A DNA stretch of 64,000 nt, taken from Pedobacter psychrodurus. GTDB lineage: Bacteria > Bacteroidota > Bacteroidia > Sphingobacteriales > Sphingobacteriaceae. Below the pieces are notes generated by a model that was not told the DNA's origin, searched no databases, and saw only the letters and a list, made by a program, of their open reading frames with translations. The stretch is from positions 1 through 64,000 of the forward strand of contig NZ_SJSO01000023.1 of the NCBI RefSeq assembly GCF_004331735.1, written 5' to 3'. Made by a program: the position numbers and the translations under genes. How positions within the stretch are numbered: the first letter of the stretch is position 1; every line of letters starts with the position of its first letter. Below are positions 53,884-63,781 of this stretch, one piece after another.

Positions 53884-55662
53884 TTATTTAAGCTGATCGT
53901 AAAAATGCCATGAGGTTTTAAAATCGCGTGTTAATGGCTGATTGGTTAAAGTAGCCCTAATCATCTCTACAGGGATTAAATTTTCTTTAATCACAGCATC
54001 GTGAAAAGCTTTAAAGCTCATCTTACCACTATCAACCAGTTCTTTTTTAAGGGCAAAAAGCTGGAGACCACCAGTAAGGTAAGCTACCTGGTACAGAGGA
54101 CTATAATCGCCTTTGAAAGATCTGCGCACTTCACCTTCTGCATTGGCACGTTCGTGCCCTACCCGATCAACCAAGAAATCGACACACTGCTGAGGGGTCC
54201 ATTTGCCAAGATGAAAGTTTAGCGAAAAAAGAATCCTGGCGCAACGGTGCATGCGCCAGAAAAGCATCCCCATTTTTTCTTCAGGCGTTTTGGCGAAACC
54301 TTTATCATAAAGTAAAAGTTCCCAGTATAATGGCCAGCCTTCTATACTAAAAGGTGTTTGAAAAGGATCGCGATAGCTTTTGTAACGGTTATTGATAAAA
54401 TATTGATAATGGTGACCAGGTAAGAGTTCGTGCTGTACTGTTCCTCTTGAAAAATAAGGATTATTACCACGCATACTCATTAACTTATCACCTTCCTCCA
54501 TCGTATTGGTTGGATAGGAAATACTGATTTCGCGCCCACCGGTAAAAAATGGATTCACCAATTGGCGTTCGGCCGACATCATTACCATACCCCAGGTTTC
54601 TTCTGCCAGTGGCGGAATATTGATCAGATCATTAGCTTTTATAAAGCTTAAGGCATCATCCTGTAGTTTTACAATCAACTCTGGTTGTTTACCTAAGGGC
54701 ACGTAACTATTCTTGATTTTTTCCTGCGCTTTTTTCCAGTCATTTCCGAAGCCCATTGCTGCTGATGCTTTCAAAAGCTCATCATCGCAAAACTTAAATT
54801 CTTTTTCGGCAAGCTTGATCAGTTCTTCCGGTGTATATGGAATAAGCTCTGCATTTAATTGCCTGATCAGCTCTTCCCTTCCAATAGGGTTTCCCTTAAT
54901 TTCTGGTTTATCTAATTTTGCAACAGGAACAGCATCTCCGCTATCGTTAAAAAGTTTAGCGTAATTAGTTAAGGCAAAGTCTAATCTTTGGTAAGGTTTA
55001 GGTACCCACCAGGTAAAACCAGGCTCATAATCCATATAGAACTGGTAAAAACCCTTTAAACGGTGCTTTAAACTCAAGGTTATGGCCGCTGCCATTTTAA
55101 GCTGATCGGGTTTGAGTATTCCTTTCTTAAAATTTAGATTTAGGATATCAACCTGCTTCGCAATTTCGTCCATCTGGGCCGCCAATAAAGAGCCTTCCTT
55201 ATAAGTACCTCTTCTTCTTAATTTTTCGAGCGCATAAATCGCATCGGCAAAGGTAAAATACTTCGACAGGGCATTATAGTCTGTTTCCTCTTTACCTAAG
55301 AGCCAAACTGAAGATTCTATCTGTTTTTTAAGGAGAATGTAATCTACTTTGCCATAAACACTAAATCCTTCAAATTTGGCCGATTTTAACTTACTGAAAT
55401 AATCGTTATTGATATCCTGCAGGCGTTTTCTTTGTTCAGGACTTTTAAAGGTAGTCATCGGAAAAGAATAAGTACCTCCTGCAGAATAAGGATAGTAGAA
55501 ATCGTTAATGGCATCTACATCCTTTTGGTAACCCACTATCAGCGTACCCATTTCGCTGGTTTGCTCATACAAGCTTTCATTTGATGTTTGAGCTAATACA
55601 AAAGTGCCTGATAACAGGCTTACCATGAATAAAAGGGCGAAAAACTTTAATTTGTTTTGCAT
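53884..55662 (-). CDS. DUF885-family metallopeptidase-like protein
   Basis: A 592-residue exported protein with signal peptide (1-25, ending VLAQ). The family motif HELLPGHHYQYF, a variant HExxPGHH zinc site, is present in the second half, followed by EGWPLYWELLLYDKGF (second-sphere Glu). DUF885 proteins are thought to be zinc carboxypeptidase-like enzymes. Gene order with the permease (43 bases) and the DPP-IV-like gene suggests a peptide-use cluster. Confidence 0.85.
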   Translation of the reverse strand: MQNKLKFFALLFMVSLLSGTFVLAQTSNESLYEQTSEMGTLIVGYQKDVDAINDFYYPYSAGGTYSFPMTTFKSPEQRKRLQDINNDYFSKLKSAKFEGFSVYGKVDYILLKKQIESSVWLLGKEETDYNALSKYFTFADAIYALEKLRRRGTYKEGSLLAAQMDEIAKQVDILNLNFKKGILKPDQLKMAAAITLSLKHRLKGFYQFYMDYEPGFTWWVPKPYQRLDFALTNYAKLFNDSGDAVPVAKLDKPEIKGNPIGREELIRQLNAELIPYTPEELIKLAEKEFKFCDDELLKASAAMGFGNDWKKAQEKIKNSYVPLGKQPELIVKLQDDALSFIKANDLINIPPLAEETWGMVMMSAERQLVNPFFTGGREISISYPTNTMEEGDKLMSMRGNNPYFSRGTVQHELLPGHHYQYFINNRYKSYRDPFQTPFSIEGWPLYWELLLYDKGFAKTPEEKMGMLFWRMHRCARILFSLNFHLGKWTPQQCVDFLVDRVGHERANAEGEVRRSFKGDYSPLYQVAYLTGGLQLFALKKELVDSGKMSFKAFHDAVIKENLIPVEMIRATLTNQPLTRDFKTSWHFYDQLK

Positions 55663-55749
55663 TTGGTTTGGTTAAATTTGGCAAATAGCATTTGCCTCCA
55701 CTTGAAAAAATGGCTAGCTTTTTTTTTAAAAAATAAGATGTTTTTTTGC

Positions 55750-56652
55750 TTAGGCGCCTACATAGCTCACCCTGCTTACATTATTATAAGTATCGATATA
55801 TGCTCTTGGCGATTGACCAATAATGCTTTTAAATACCCGGTTGAAATTGGTAATGCTATTGAAACCAGCTTTATAGGCCACGCCTGAAATGCAATCGGCT
55901 TTTTCTCCCGAAATGAGGCTTTTACAGGCATCGTTGATTCTAACTTCATTTAAAAAAGATACAAAGGTATGTCCTGTATGTTTCTTAAAATACCTGCAGA
56001 AGGCCTGCGGAGTCATAAACGCAGCATTGGCTACATCTTCTAACGAAATTTGATTATTGTAGTTTTCGGTGATGAAGTTAATGATCTTACTTAATCGCAT
56101 ACCTTCATTTTCGGTTACGTTAGAAGAATACATATCTGAGCATAACGATTCTACATTCTCATTTAAATCCTGAAGGCTGTTAACCAATTTCAGAAAGTTA
56201 AATAACACATCAACTCCTGATGCCTGGTGAACATTGAACATTTTGGTTACCATGTTTTTAGTAAAAGCAGCAGGAATTTTAAAACCGTGTTTGTTTTTAG
56301 CTAAAAAACCACTGGCCATCTTCATTTCGGGAAGATTGAACAAAGCGGCTAAAATACCGTTAGGATTAAAGTAAATAGAACATGCTTTGATCGTTTTATT
56401 GTTATCAGCAGAGAAATATTCGGGGTTACTTTTAAAAAGATGTGGCAGTTTTGCCCCAATTACAAAAACATCGCCCGATCGGAAAGCATGCATATCATTC
56501 CCCGCAATTAATGTCCCCTCTCCTTTTTCTATGTAAGTAATCTGCCATTCATCATGTCGGTGCAGATATTGATAAAAATATGGAAGTTCAATATGTTCCG
56601 ATATCACACTCTTGTCATCAGGAACAAGCATTGTAAATGGTAATACTTTCAT
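55750..56652 (-). CDS. AraC-family regulator with cupin sensor domain
   Basis: A 300-residue protein. Residues 15-120 are a cupin (YFYQYLHRHDEWQITYIEKGEGTLIAG), and about 200-295 a double helix-turn-helix (ISLEDVANAAFMTPQAFCRYFKKHTGHTFVSFLNEVRI, then FNSITNFNRVFKSIIGQSPRAY). It sits between the hydroxyproline operon and the DUF885 gene on the same strand, so it is the prime candidate for hydroxyproline-dependent control. Confidence 0.9.
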   Translation of the reverse strand: MKVLPFTMLVPDDKSVISEHIELPYFYQYLHRHDEWQITYIEKGEGTLIAGNDMHAFRSGDVFVIGAKLPHLFKSNPEYFSADNNKTIKACSIYFNPNGILAALFNLPEMKMASGFLAKNKHGFKIPAAFTKNMVTKMFNVHQASGVDVLFNFLKLVNSLQDLNENVESLCSDMYSSNVTENEGMRLSKIINFITENYNNQISLEDVANAAFMTPQAFCRYFKKHTGHTFVSFLNEVRINDACKSLISGEKADCISGVAYKAGFNSITNFNRVFKSIIGQSPRAYIDTYNNVSRVSYVGA

Positions 56653-56971
56653 AATTTTGGTTTAGTTAGTTGAGTTTGATTACGAATTGAATGTATAAAT
56701 ATTAACTCAAATAAACCAATAAAACTCAAATAAGGTTAAAATCCTGCTATAACTTGATAATATATGACGGATTTTGTGATGAATTCGGTAGCTAATAAAT
56801 CACTACATATTTAGTTAACCAACTGTAAAGCAATAGCTAAAGCAGTTAATTTAAACCAGTAAAGCCCGCTATTTTTGGATTAACAGGTTATTTTAGCATT
56901 TTTTGAAGGAAATTATGAAGAAACTCGGTTACCTCAAGGAAGTCAAGTTTTTAAAACTGACTTCCTTTATA
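56653..56971 (-). terminator. Spacer with hairpin after the hydroxyproline operon
   Basis: A 10-bp stem aaggaagtca / tgacttcctt (56936-56967) with further A-T pairs in the loop lies 5 bases after the oxidase stop and probably ends the operon, although no T run follows. The rest of the spacer is A/T-rich without visible genes. Confidence 0.5.
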
Positions 56972-58213
56972 TTATCTAGCTACTGCAAATGGCTCTGTTT
57001 TTAGATCGGTAGCCATGCCTGAAGCAATCTGGCTCACCAATAAACCCGTTGCCGGACCTAAACTTAAACCCATCATACCGTGGCCAGTAGCGATGATTAG
57101 ATTTTCTCTTTTTTCGCTTCTGCCAATATATGGCAAACCATCAGGTGATGACGGACGGAAACCATACCAGATATCTTTTTCTGCTGGAAGTGCAGGTTTT
57201 AAATCTGGAAAATAAGCTGGAACCGATTCTACAATTCCTTTAACCCTTTGCATATTAATGCGGGAATTAATTTTATCTAACTCCATTGTGCCGCCATACC
57301 TAATCTGTCCGTTCATTGGTGTAATGGCCACTCTGGCTTCACATAGCAATGCCGGAATAGTTAAACGTTGCTGAGGTTCTGGCTCCATAAAAGAATAACC
57401 TTTACCTGGCATTATAGATATTTTAACATCGGCCATTTTAGCCACAGCAGGCGACCACGAACCTGTTGCCAAAACGTACTGATCGGCTTCCCAGGCGGTA
57501 TTGCCAGTAAAAACCTTAATAACGCGATTGCCAACCGCTTCAATTTTATCAACCTCTTTGCCACGTTCTATCTTAACACCATTATTTAATAAATACTTAA
57601 TCAAAGCATTCATCAACTTTGTTGGATAAAGATGTGCATCGCAACGATAATGTACCGCTCCTAAAACATCTAACTTTAAATCAGGTTGTAGTGCGTGGCA
57701 CTCATCGGCAGTTAGTACAGCCATATCTAAGCCCAATTCAATTGCCCTTGCAGCTAAATGCGCTTCTTCTTCTCCTGCTTTTTCTGTTTTATAAAATGCC
57801 AGAATACCATTGTTAGTTAATTCGAAATCAAAATCAGGCTCTTTTGCCAAGCCTTCATATAGTTTTTTACTAAGCAGCGATAAATCGCGCAGTGGCGCTG
57901 CCGATTGGCTTACGTGTTTTGCCGTGGCATGTTTCATAAATTTCAAACCCCAATTAATGAGGTTTCCATTTAAAGATGGGCGAACATAAAACGGACTTTT
58001 ACTGTCAAACATCCAGCGGATGCCCTGTTTTATCATACCTGGTGCAGCTAAGGGTACAAAATGGCTTGGTACAATCATCCCGGCATTACCAAAAGAGCAG
58101 TTGTCGGTAATATCTCCTTTATCCAAAACTGTTACTTCATAGCCTTTTTTCTGCAGATAATACGCTGAAGTTAGGCCTACAATTCCACCGCCTATAATTA
58201 ATACTTTCGACAT
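56972..58213 (-). CDS. FAD-dependent D-amino-acid oxidase/dehydrogenase (cis-4-hydroxy-D-proline type)
   Basis: A 413-residue DadA-like flavoenzyme with the FAD motif VLIIGGGIVGLTSAYYLQ at residues 4-21 and a C-terminal GFRPSSPDGLPYIGR and TGHGMMGLSLGPATG. In the hydroxyproline pathway this step oxidises cis-4-hydroxy-D-proline to pyrroline-4-hydroxy-2-carboxylate. The specific substrate is inferred from the operon: it follows the epimerase gene by 40 bases. A general D-amino-acid dehydrogenase role is the alternative. Confidence 0.85.
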   Translation of the reverse strand: MSKVLIIGGGIVGLTSAYYLQKKGYEVTVLDKGDITDNCSFGNAGMIVPSHFVPLAAPGMIKQGIRWMFDSKSPFYVRPSLNGNLINWGLKFMKHATAKHVSQSAAPLRDLSLLSKKLYEGLAKEPDFDFELTNNGILAFYKTEKAGEEEAHLAARAIELGLDMAVLTADECHALQPDLKLDVLGAVHYRCDAHLYPTKLMNALIKYLLNNGVKIERGKEVDKIEAVGNRVIKVFTGNTAWEADQYVLATGSWSPAVAKMADVKISIMPGKGYSFMEPEPQQRLTIPALLCEARVAITPMNGQIRYGGTMELDKINSRINMQRVKGIVESVPAYFPDLKPALPAEKDIWYGFRPSSPDGLPYIGRSEKRENLIIATGHGMMGLSLGPATGLLVSQIASGMATDLKTEPFAVAR

Positions 58214-58253
58214 TCTTTTAATTTATACTGCTGATATTCATTTTAAAAACTCA

Positions 58254-59255
58254 CTAAATCACCTGAAATCCGTGGGCATATGGATCGTCTTCGGCGTCGA
58301 TTTTTATGGTATTGTAACCAAATACCTTAGCCCAACCTTCCACACTTGGAATAATAGCCTTGATGCCATTAAGATCCACTTCTTCCTCTACTCTACCTGT
58401 AAACTTGCTGCCAATAAAACTTTCGTGGATAAAATCTTCCCCTTGTTTTAATTTTCCTTTGGCGTGCCATTGGGCCATGCGGGCAGATGTTCCTGTTCCA
58501 CATGGCGACCGATCGATGGCTTTATCGCCATAAAAGACTGCATTCCTGGCGGTTGCTATAGGATCGATTGTTTTTCCGGTCCACAATACGTGGCTACAGC
58601 CATTTATCGTCGGATCTAAAGGATGTACAAAAGTATATTGTTCGTTGATGCGTTTTCTAATGGTCTGACTCCAGGTAATCAGTTGCGAAGCGGTATAGTT
58701 TTCCAGTCCCGGGAAATTTTCCTGCGGGTCTACAATTGCGTAGAAATTTCCACCGTAAGCCACATCAAAAGTAAGCATACCTAAATCTGGGCATTCTACC
58801 TGAAGATTTTCAGCAGCCAGATAAGATGCCACATTTTTCAGTTTAACAGACTTTACTTTTTTTCCTTCCTGTTTGTATTCGATCAATACCAATCCGGCTG
58901 GAGCCTCCATCCTGATCACTCCCGGTATTTTAGGCTGAATTAATCCTTCTTCTATAGCGATGGTAATGGTGCCGATAGTGCCGTGACCGCACATTGGGAG
59001 GCAGCCACTGGTTTCGATAAAAAGCACAGCTACATCATTAGCGGGATCGTGAGGTGGATAAAGAATACTGCCCGACATCATGTCATGACCGCGTGGCTCG
59101 AACATTAAACCTGTTCTAATCCAATCGAATTCTTTCAAAAAATGCTGGCGCTTTTCGCTCATGTTTGAGCCAATAAGCGGAGGACCGCCACCTGCAACTA
59201 ACCTCACCGGATTTCCGCAAGTATGTGCATCTACACAAAAAAAAGTTTTACTCAT
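58254..59255 (-). CDS. 4-hydroxyproline 2-epimerase
   Basis: A 333-residue member of the proline racemase family. Both catalytic Cys are present: Cys89 (LPMCGHGTIG) and Cys252 (RSPCGTGTSA), which excludes the dehydratase branch, where the first is Thr or Ser. It converts trans-4-hydroxy-L-proline to cis-4-hydroxy-D-proline. Its start lies 8 bases inside the end of the dehydrogenase gene, so translation is coupled. Confidence 0.92.
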   Translation of the reverse strand: MSKTFFCVDAHTCGNPVRLVAGGGPPLIGSNMSEKRQHFLKEFDWIRTGLMFEPRGHDMMSGSILYPPHDPANDVAVLFIETSGCLPMCGHGTIGTITIAIEEGLIQPKIPGVIRMEAPAGLVLIEYKQEGKKVKSVKLKNVASYLAAENLQVECPDLGMLTFDVAYGGNFYAIVDPQENFPGLENYTASQLITWSQTIRKRINEQYTFVHPLDPTINGCSHVLWTGKTIDPIATARNAVFYGDKAIDRSPCGTGTSARMAQWHAKGKLKQGEDFIHESFIGSKFTGRVEEEVDLNGIKAIIPSVEGWAKVFGYNTIKIDAEDDPYAHGFQVI

Positions 59256-60834
59256 GAGATTTCGTTAATTTTTGATTTATCGTTCTAAAAATACCTAAAG
59301 GATTTCCATCTTTCAATTCATCAGGCAATAATTCCTGCTCCCAATCCTGATAAGCAAATGGCCTTGCAAAACGATTAATTGCAGTAGAACCAACTGAGGT
59401 GAAACGGCTATCATTAGTAGCAGGGAATGGCCCACCATGTTGCATGGCTGCACAAACTTCGACACCTGTAGGCACACCATTTAAAATAATCCTTCCGGTT
59501 TTATCAGTCAATTTATTTACTAAAACTTGATAATGTTGAAGTTCCTGTTTTTCGGCCATTAAGGTAACGGTGAGCTGCCCTTCCAATACATCAATGGCTT
59601 TTTCGAGTTCAGCAATATCCTGAGCAACAACTAAGAGCGAGTACGGACCAAAAATTTCTTCACGAAGTTTTGGGTTTTTAATAAAATCGGCAGCACTTAC
59701 CTGCGCAATTTTCGCTTCTGATTGATTTTGAAGCTCACTATTTTTCACAGTTGATGCCGATAAAAGCGCAACGCCACCTTCATTTACTACCTCAGCAGAA
59801 AGTTTACCATAATTATTGGCGATGCCTTCGGTAAGCATGGTTGCTGATGGAATAGTTGAAATTGCCTCTTTTAAAACGGCTTTAAAATTTTCGAGTGCCG
59901 GCGATTGAACCGCTAACAATAAACCCGGGTTGGTACAAAACTGACCAGCACCCAAAGTAATGGATGCCGCATATTTTTTAGCCAGTTCTTCTGCCTGGTT
60001 TTCTATGGCCTTTGGAAGAAAAATTACCGGATTAATGCTTCCCATTTCGGCAAAAACCGGAATAGGTTGCTCGCGTTGTTGCGCAAGATTAATCAATGCC
60101 ATACCACCTTTAAACGAACCTGTAAAGGTTACCGCTTTAGTTAAAGGGTGTTGAACCAAACTGGTGCCAATAGTATAACCATCATCATACAACAAAGAGA
60201 AAATACCTTTAGGCATTCCCGTTTTTTCTGCAGCTTTGATGATGGCACCACCTACCAAAGCACTGGTTCCATAATGTGCGGGATGTGCTTTAACCACCAC
60301 TGGGCAACCAGAAGCTAATGCTGATGCGGTATCGCCACCTGCAACTGAAAAAGCAAGCGGAAAATTGCTTGCACCAAAAACAACTACTGGCCCGATAGGG
60401 ATCAGCATTCGTCTAATATCAGGTCGTGGCAAAGGTTGTCTTTCAGGCAGTGCAGTATCAATAATTGCATCAACCCAAGAGCCTTCAGCAACGAGATTAG
60501 CAAATAACCTTAACTGCCCGGTAGTTCTACCCAACTCTCCCTGTAAACGGCCCAGTGGCAAACCACTTTCTGCCGAAGCCCTGTTTACCAGTTCTTCGCC
60601 AAGGTTGGCAATTTCATCGGCAATGGCATTTAAAAAAGCAGCTTTAAGGTCTTTGCTTAGATTTCTATAGCTTTGAAAAGCCAATGTTGCAGATGTTAAG
60701 GCATCATTAACAAGGCGCTCGCTAGCTTTAAAAAACTCCCCGTCAAGCGTTAATCCCGTTGCGGGATTAACAGCTTTAAGGCTTTTTTCATTAACTTCTA
60801 CATAAGTGCTGGCTACAATATTTTTTCCGTTCAT
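59248..60834 (-). CDS. 2-oxoglutarate semialdehyde (2,5-dioxovalerate) dehydrogenase
   Basis: A 528-residue NAD(P)-dependent aldehyde dehydrogenase with a catalytic Cys in LGAGQFCTNPG and Glu in VFAEMGSINP, and the VFGASNFPLAFSVAGGDTASA block typical of the KGSADH/2,5-dioxopentanoate group. It performs the last step of hydroxyproline breakdown, giving 2-oxoglutarate. It begins 14 bases after the deaminase gene and overlaps the epimerase gene by 8 bases. Confidence 0.9.
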   Translation of the reverse strand: MNGKNIVASTYVEVNEKSLKAVNPATGLTLDGEFFKASERLVNDALTSATLAFQSYRNLSKDLKAAFLNAIADEIANLGEELVNRASAESGLPLGRLQGELGRTTGQLRLFANLVAEGSWVDAIIDTALPERQPLPRPDIRRMLIPIGPVVVFGASNFPLAFSVAGGDTASALASGCPVVVKAHPAHYGTSALVGGAIIKAAEKTGMPKGIFSLLYDDGYTIGTSLVQHPLTKAVTFTGSFKGGMALINLAQQREQPIPVFAEMGSINPVIFLPKAIENQAEELAKKYAASITLGAGQFCTNPGLLLAVQSPALENFKAVLKEAISTIPSATMLTEGIANNYGKLSAEVVNEGGVALLSASTVKNSELQNQSEAKIAQVSAADFIKNPKLREEIFGPYSLLVVAQDIAELEKAIDVLEGQLTVTLMAEKQELQHYQVLVNKLTDKTGRIILNGVPTGVEVCAAMQHGGPFPATNDSRFTSVGSTAINRFARPFAYQDWEQELLPDELKDGNPLGIFRTINQKLTKSHE

Positions 60835-60848
60835 ATTTGGTTTTTAAA

Positions 60849-61766
60849 CTATTTGCCCCAACTACCTGCTGGTAATTCTGGACGAACAGCTAATGCATCG
60901 TTAATAATTTTCAATACTTTTTCTCTTTCTGCTCCGTTTATCGGTAAACGTGGTGCACGAACTGCTTCCGTACCAAGTCCTGTAGCTACTTCTGCAAGTT
61001 TAATATACTGAACCAGTTTAGCGTGAATATCTAATTCAAGCACAGGTAAAAACCAACGGTAAATCGTTAGGGCCTCAGCGATGCGGTTTTCTTTAATCAA
61101 CCTAAAAATAGCAACGGTTTCTCTTGGGAAAGCATCAACCAAGCCTGCAACCCATCCGTGAGCACCCATTACAATACTTTCCATTGCCAATGGATCTACA
61201 CCTGTAAAAATCTTGAAGCGATCGCCAAAGCGGTTGATTAATCTAGTTACGTTAGAAACATCCCTTGTTGATTCTTTTATCGCCTGAATATTAATATATT
61301 TGGTCAAAACCTCGAACATATCTAACGTTACTTCTATTTTATAATCAACAGGGTTGTTATAAATCATAATCGGCAGGCTTGTGCTTTCCGCAATTGCACC
61401 AAAAAAGGCCAAAGTTTCGTCTGGCGCAGCGTTGTAGCGCATTGGTGGCAATAACATTAAACCTTGTGCGCCAAGCGATTCAGCTTTCAGGGCTACTTCA
61501 ATTGCTTTTTTTGTGGTCGACTCTGCAATGTTCAATAAAACAGGTACGCGGCCATTTACTACGGTTAAGGTATGCGATAACAGACCGAACTTTTCTTCAT
61601 CGGTTAGTACACTGGCTTCGCCAAGCGATCCACCTAAAATAATACCTTCTGCCCCAGCTTCTAACTGAGCCTCGATATTTAAATCAAAAGCCGGAAAATC
61701 TAATTCATCGTTTGCCGTAAACTTAGTTGTTACAGCAGGGAAAACCCCAGTCCATTTAATACTCAT
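60849..61766 (-). CDS. 1-pyrroline-4-hydroxy-2-carboxylate deaminase (DapA family)
   Basis: A 305-residue class-I aldolase-like protein with Schiff-base Lys164 (IQAIKESTRDV), Tyr136 (IMIYNNPVDY) and the GGSLGEASVLTDEEK block. In the operon it would deaminate and dehydrate pyrroline-4-hydroxy-2-carboxylate to 2-oxoglutarate semialdehyde. It is the first gene of the four-gene operon, so the promoter must lie in 61767-62104. Other DapA-family functions are possible from sequence alone; context decides. Confidence 0.88.
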   Translation of the reverse strand: MSIKWTGVFPAVTTKFTANDELDFPAFDLNIEAQLEAGAEGIILGGSLGEASVLTDEEKFGLLSHTLTVVNGRVPVLLNIAESTTKKAIEVALKAESLGAQGLMLLPPMRYNAAPDETLAFFGAIAESTSLPIMIYNNPVDYKIEVTLDMFEVLTKYINIQAIKESTRDVSNVTRLINRFGDRFKIFTGVDPLAMESIVMGAHGWVAGLVDAFPRETVAIFRLIKENRIAEALTIYRWFLPVLELDIHAKLVQYIKLAEVATGLGTEAVRAPRLPINGAEREKVLKIINDALAVRPELPAGSWGK

Positions 61767-62104
61767 TGTAATCTTATGTTTTTAATAATTATGGTAAAAA
61801 AATTAATGCCGTTGATTAACCCAAAATTTAGTTTAATCTGTCAAAACATCATTTAACTAAATTATCAGCGATAAATCCGTTAAACGATAGTCAAAGATAA
61901 TGGATCATTGTCCGGTTATATTATTGGATTTTAACCGATAATGGCCATAAATACGCCATTTGAATCAGACAAGACAGAATGAGAAAGATGATGGCTTTGC
62001 CCGAAATTTCAGACAGTACAAAAATGGTATCCTTCCGAAAAAAGATACCATTACACAAATCAGTCGGATGTTGCCATCCAACTGTATTATATTTTACGAT
62101 GATT
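61767..62104 (-). terminator. Spacer: terminator of the M1 gene and promoter region of the hydroxyproline operon
   Basis: A perfect 9-bp inverted repeat aatggtatc / gataccatt at 62023-62052 with a 12-base spacer, followed on the minus strand by TTTTG, fits a terminator for the M1 peptidase gene that ends at 62105. The remaining 250 bases should hold the hydroxyproline promoter, but no clear TTTG/TAnnTTTG pair was found. Confidence 0.55.
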
Positions 62105-63781
62105 TTATTTTGTGTTTTTTACTTTTAGGTAATACATAAATTCGATACCCGTTTTCGTAAACAAAACATCCTGACCTTTAGCCAAAACCACTTGTTGCCA
62201 GTTTTGCGCAGGAATAATTTTAAGGGTTTTAACCCCATCTTTTTTTAAGGATAATGGCAGATTAAAACCTTTAACACAATCACTGTAACGATAAAAGGCC
62301 TTACCATCTTTCAAATAATATTCGAATGTTGGTACCTGAGTGGTGCGCAGATATTGATCGAAAACTTTAGCATAATTGTAACCAGCTTTTTTAGAAATAT
62401 AATTTTCGATCTGAGCAGTAGTTACCGTTTTATGGTAAAAGGTTTGGTTGAGCCCACGTAATATCGATCTAAAAAGTTCGTCGTTATTTAAACTATGCCT
62501 AATGGCGTGTAACATATTCCCTCCTTTTGGATACATATCGCCGCTACCCTGTGCATTTACTCCATATACCGGAATAATTTGGGTATCGTTCCTGATGCCT
62601 TTTCTAATCCCGAAATTGTATTCGTTACCTGCTTTATTGCCAAAAATATAATCAACAAAAAGTGTTTCGCTATAGTTGGTAAATCCTTCGTGCACCCACA
62701 TATCGGCCAGATCATTAGTGGTAATATTATTGCCGAACCATTCGTGCCCGCTTTCGTGGATGATGATAAAATCCCATTTCAAGCCCCAACCATCGCCAGA
62801 CATATCTCTGCCCATGTAGCCAAATTTATAGCGGTTACCGTATGAAACTGCCGATTGGTGCTCCATTCCGGTGTGGGAAGCATCGATAAGTTGATAACCA
62901 TCTTCATAAAAAGGATACGGACCAAACCAATGCTCCATACTTTTCATCATTTTATGCACCTGATCGGGCATATAGGTTTTCGCTTTTGGATAATTGTAAT
63001 CGAGCACCCAATAGTTTACATCAAGTGCACCTTTTTCACCAGCATATTTCTCCTTAAAATTAACATACTTGCCTATGTAAGGGATAATACAATAATTACT
63101 GATTGGATTTTTAACATTATACTGATAGGTTGTTGTACCATCATGGTTATCCTTCTTAAATATCAGTCGCCCGTTCCCTACCGCTACCAATGTATCAGGA
63201 ACCGTCATTGTTAAAGAAGCGCCCATGTTGGGTTCGTCACTTTGATGATCTTTATTTGGATACCAAACAGAAGCACCTAAACCCTGGCAGGCAACCGTCA
63301 TCCATGGGCGCGAAAGTGAATCGGTGGTGAAGATAAAACCACCATCCCAAGGCGCTCTTTTTGCCTGGTGTACCTTTCCGTGGTAAAAAATATGGACGTT
63401 ATTTAGTGCCGATAACTTTTGGGTTGGAACATGCACATACCAAACACTGCCAACATGCTCGAATTTTAACTTAGCTTTTCCATTGTATAAAACACTATCG
63501 ATAATTAATGGCTCTTGCAGATCGATCTGCATGCGCGTACTGCCATTGTTATTACCAACTACCTTGTACACAATTTTATTCGAGCCCGTTATACTTTTAT
63601 CATTATAATCGGGCTTAACAGAAAGTTCGTAACGCTGTACATCCCACCAGGTACGTTCGGCATTTAAGCTTCCTCTCAAGGTATCGGCCAAAGTGTAAAC
63701 CTTTTTAGGGCTTTGCGCAAAAAGTATTGTACTGAACAATACTAAGATCATTGTTAAGGTTATAAATGTTAATTTTCTCAT
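62105..63781 (-). CDS. M1-family metallopeptidase (aminopeptidase-like)
   Basis: About 558 residues, exported: signal peptide 1-22 (ending LFAQ). The zinc site is HESGH (His342, Glu343, His346) with the distant Glu365 (WVHEGFTNY). The usual GxMEN exopeptidase motif is represented by HTGMEHQS, with His in place of Asn. M1 enzymes remove N-terminal residues from peptides. The start at ATG 63781 gives a normal signal peptide; an in-frame ATG at 63811 would add ten polar residues before it. Bases 63782-64000 hold no recognisable gene. Confidence 0.9.
   Translation of the reverse strand: MRKLTFITLTMILVLFSTILFAQSPKKVYTLADTLRGSLNAERTWWDVQRYELSVKPDYNDKSITGSNKIVYKVVGNNNGSTRMQIDLQEPLIIDSVLYNGKAKLKFEHVGSVWYVHVPTQKLSALNNVHIFYHGKVHQAKRAPWDGGFIFTTDSLSRPWMTVACQGLGASVWYPNKDHQSDEPNMGASLTMTVPDTLVAVGNGRLIFKKDNHDGTTTYQYNVKNPISNYCIIPYIGKYVNFKEKYAGEKGALDVNYWVLDYNYPKAKTYMPDQVHKMMKSMEHWFGPYPFYEDGYQLIDASHTGMEHQSAVSYGNRYKFGYMGRDMSGDGWGLKWDFIIIHESGHEWFGNNITTNDLADMWVHEGFTNYSETLFVDYIFGNKAGNEYNFGIRKGIRNDTQIIPVYGVNAQGSGDMYPKGGNMLHAIRHSLNNDELFRSILRGLNQTFYHKTVTTAQIENYISKKAGYNYAKVFDQYLRTTQVPTFEYYLKDGKAFYRYSDCVKGFNLPLSLKKDGVKTLKIIPAQNWQQVVLAKGQDVLFTKTGIEFMYYLKVKNTK

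Noticed and set aside
62448..63214. Several plus-strand frames of 67-119 codons inside the M1 peptidase gene
   Set aside because: Antisense shadows of a gene with clear zinc-site motifs; hydrophobic low-information sequences.
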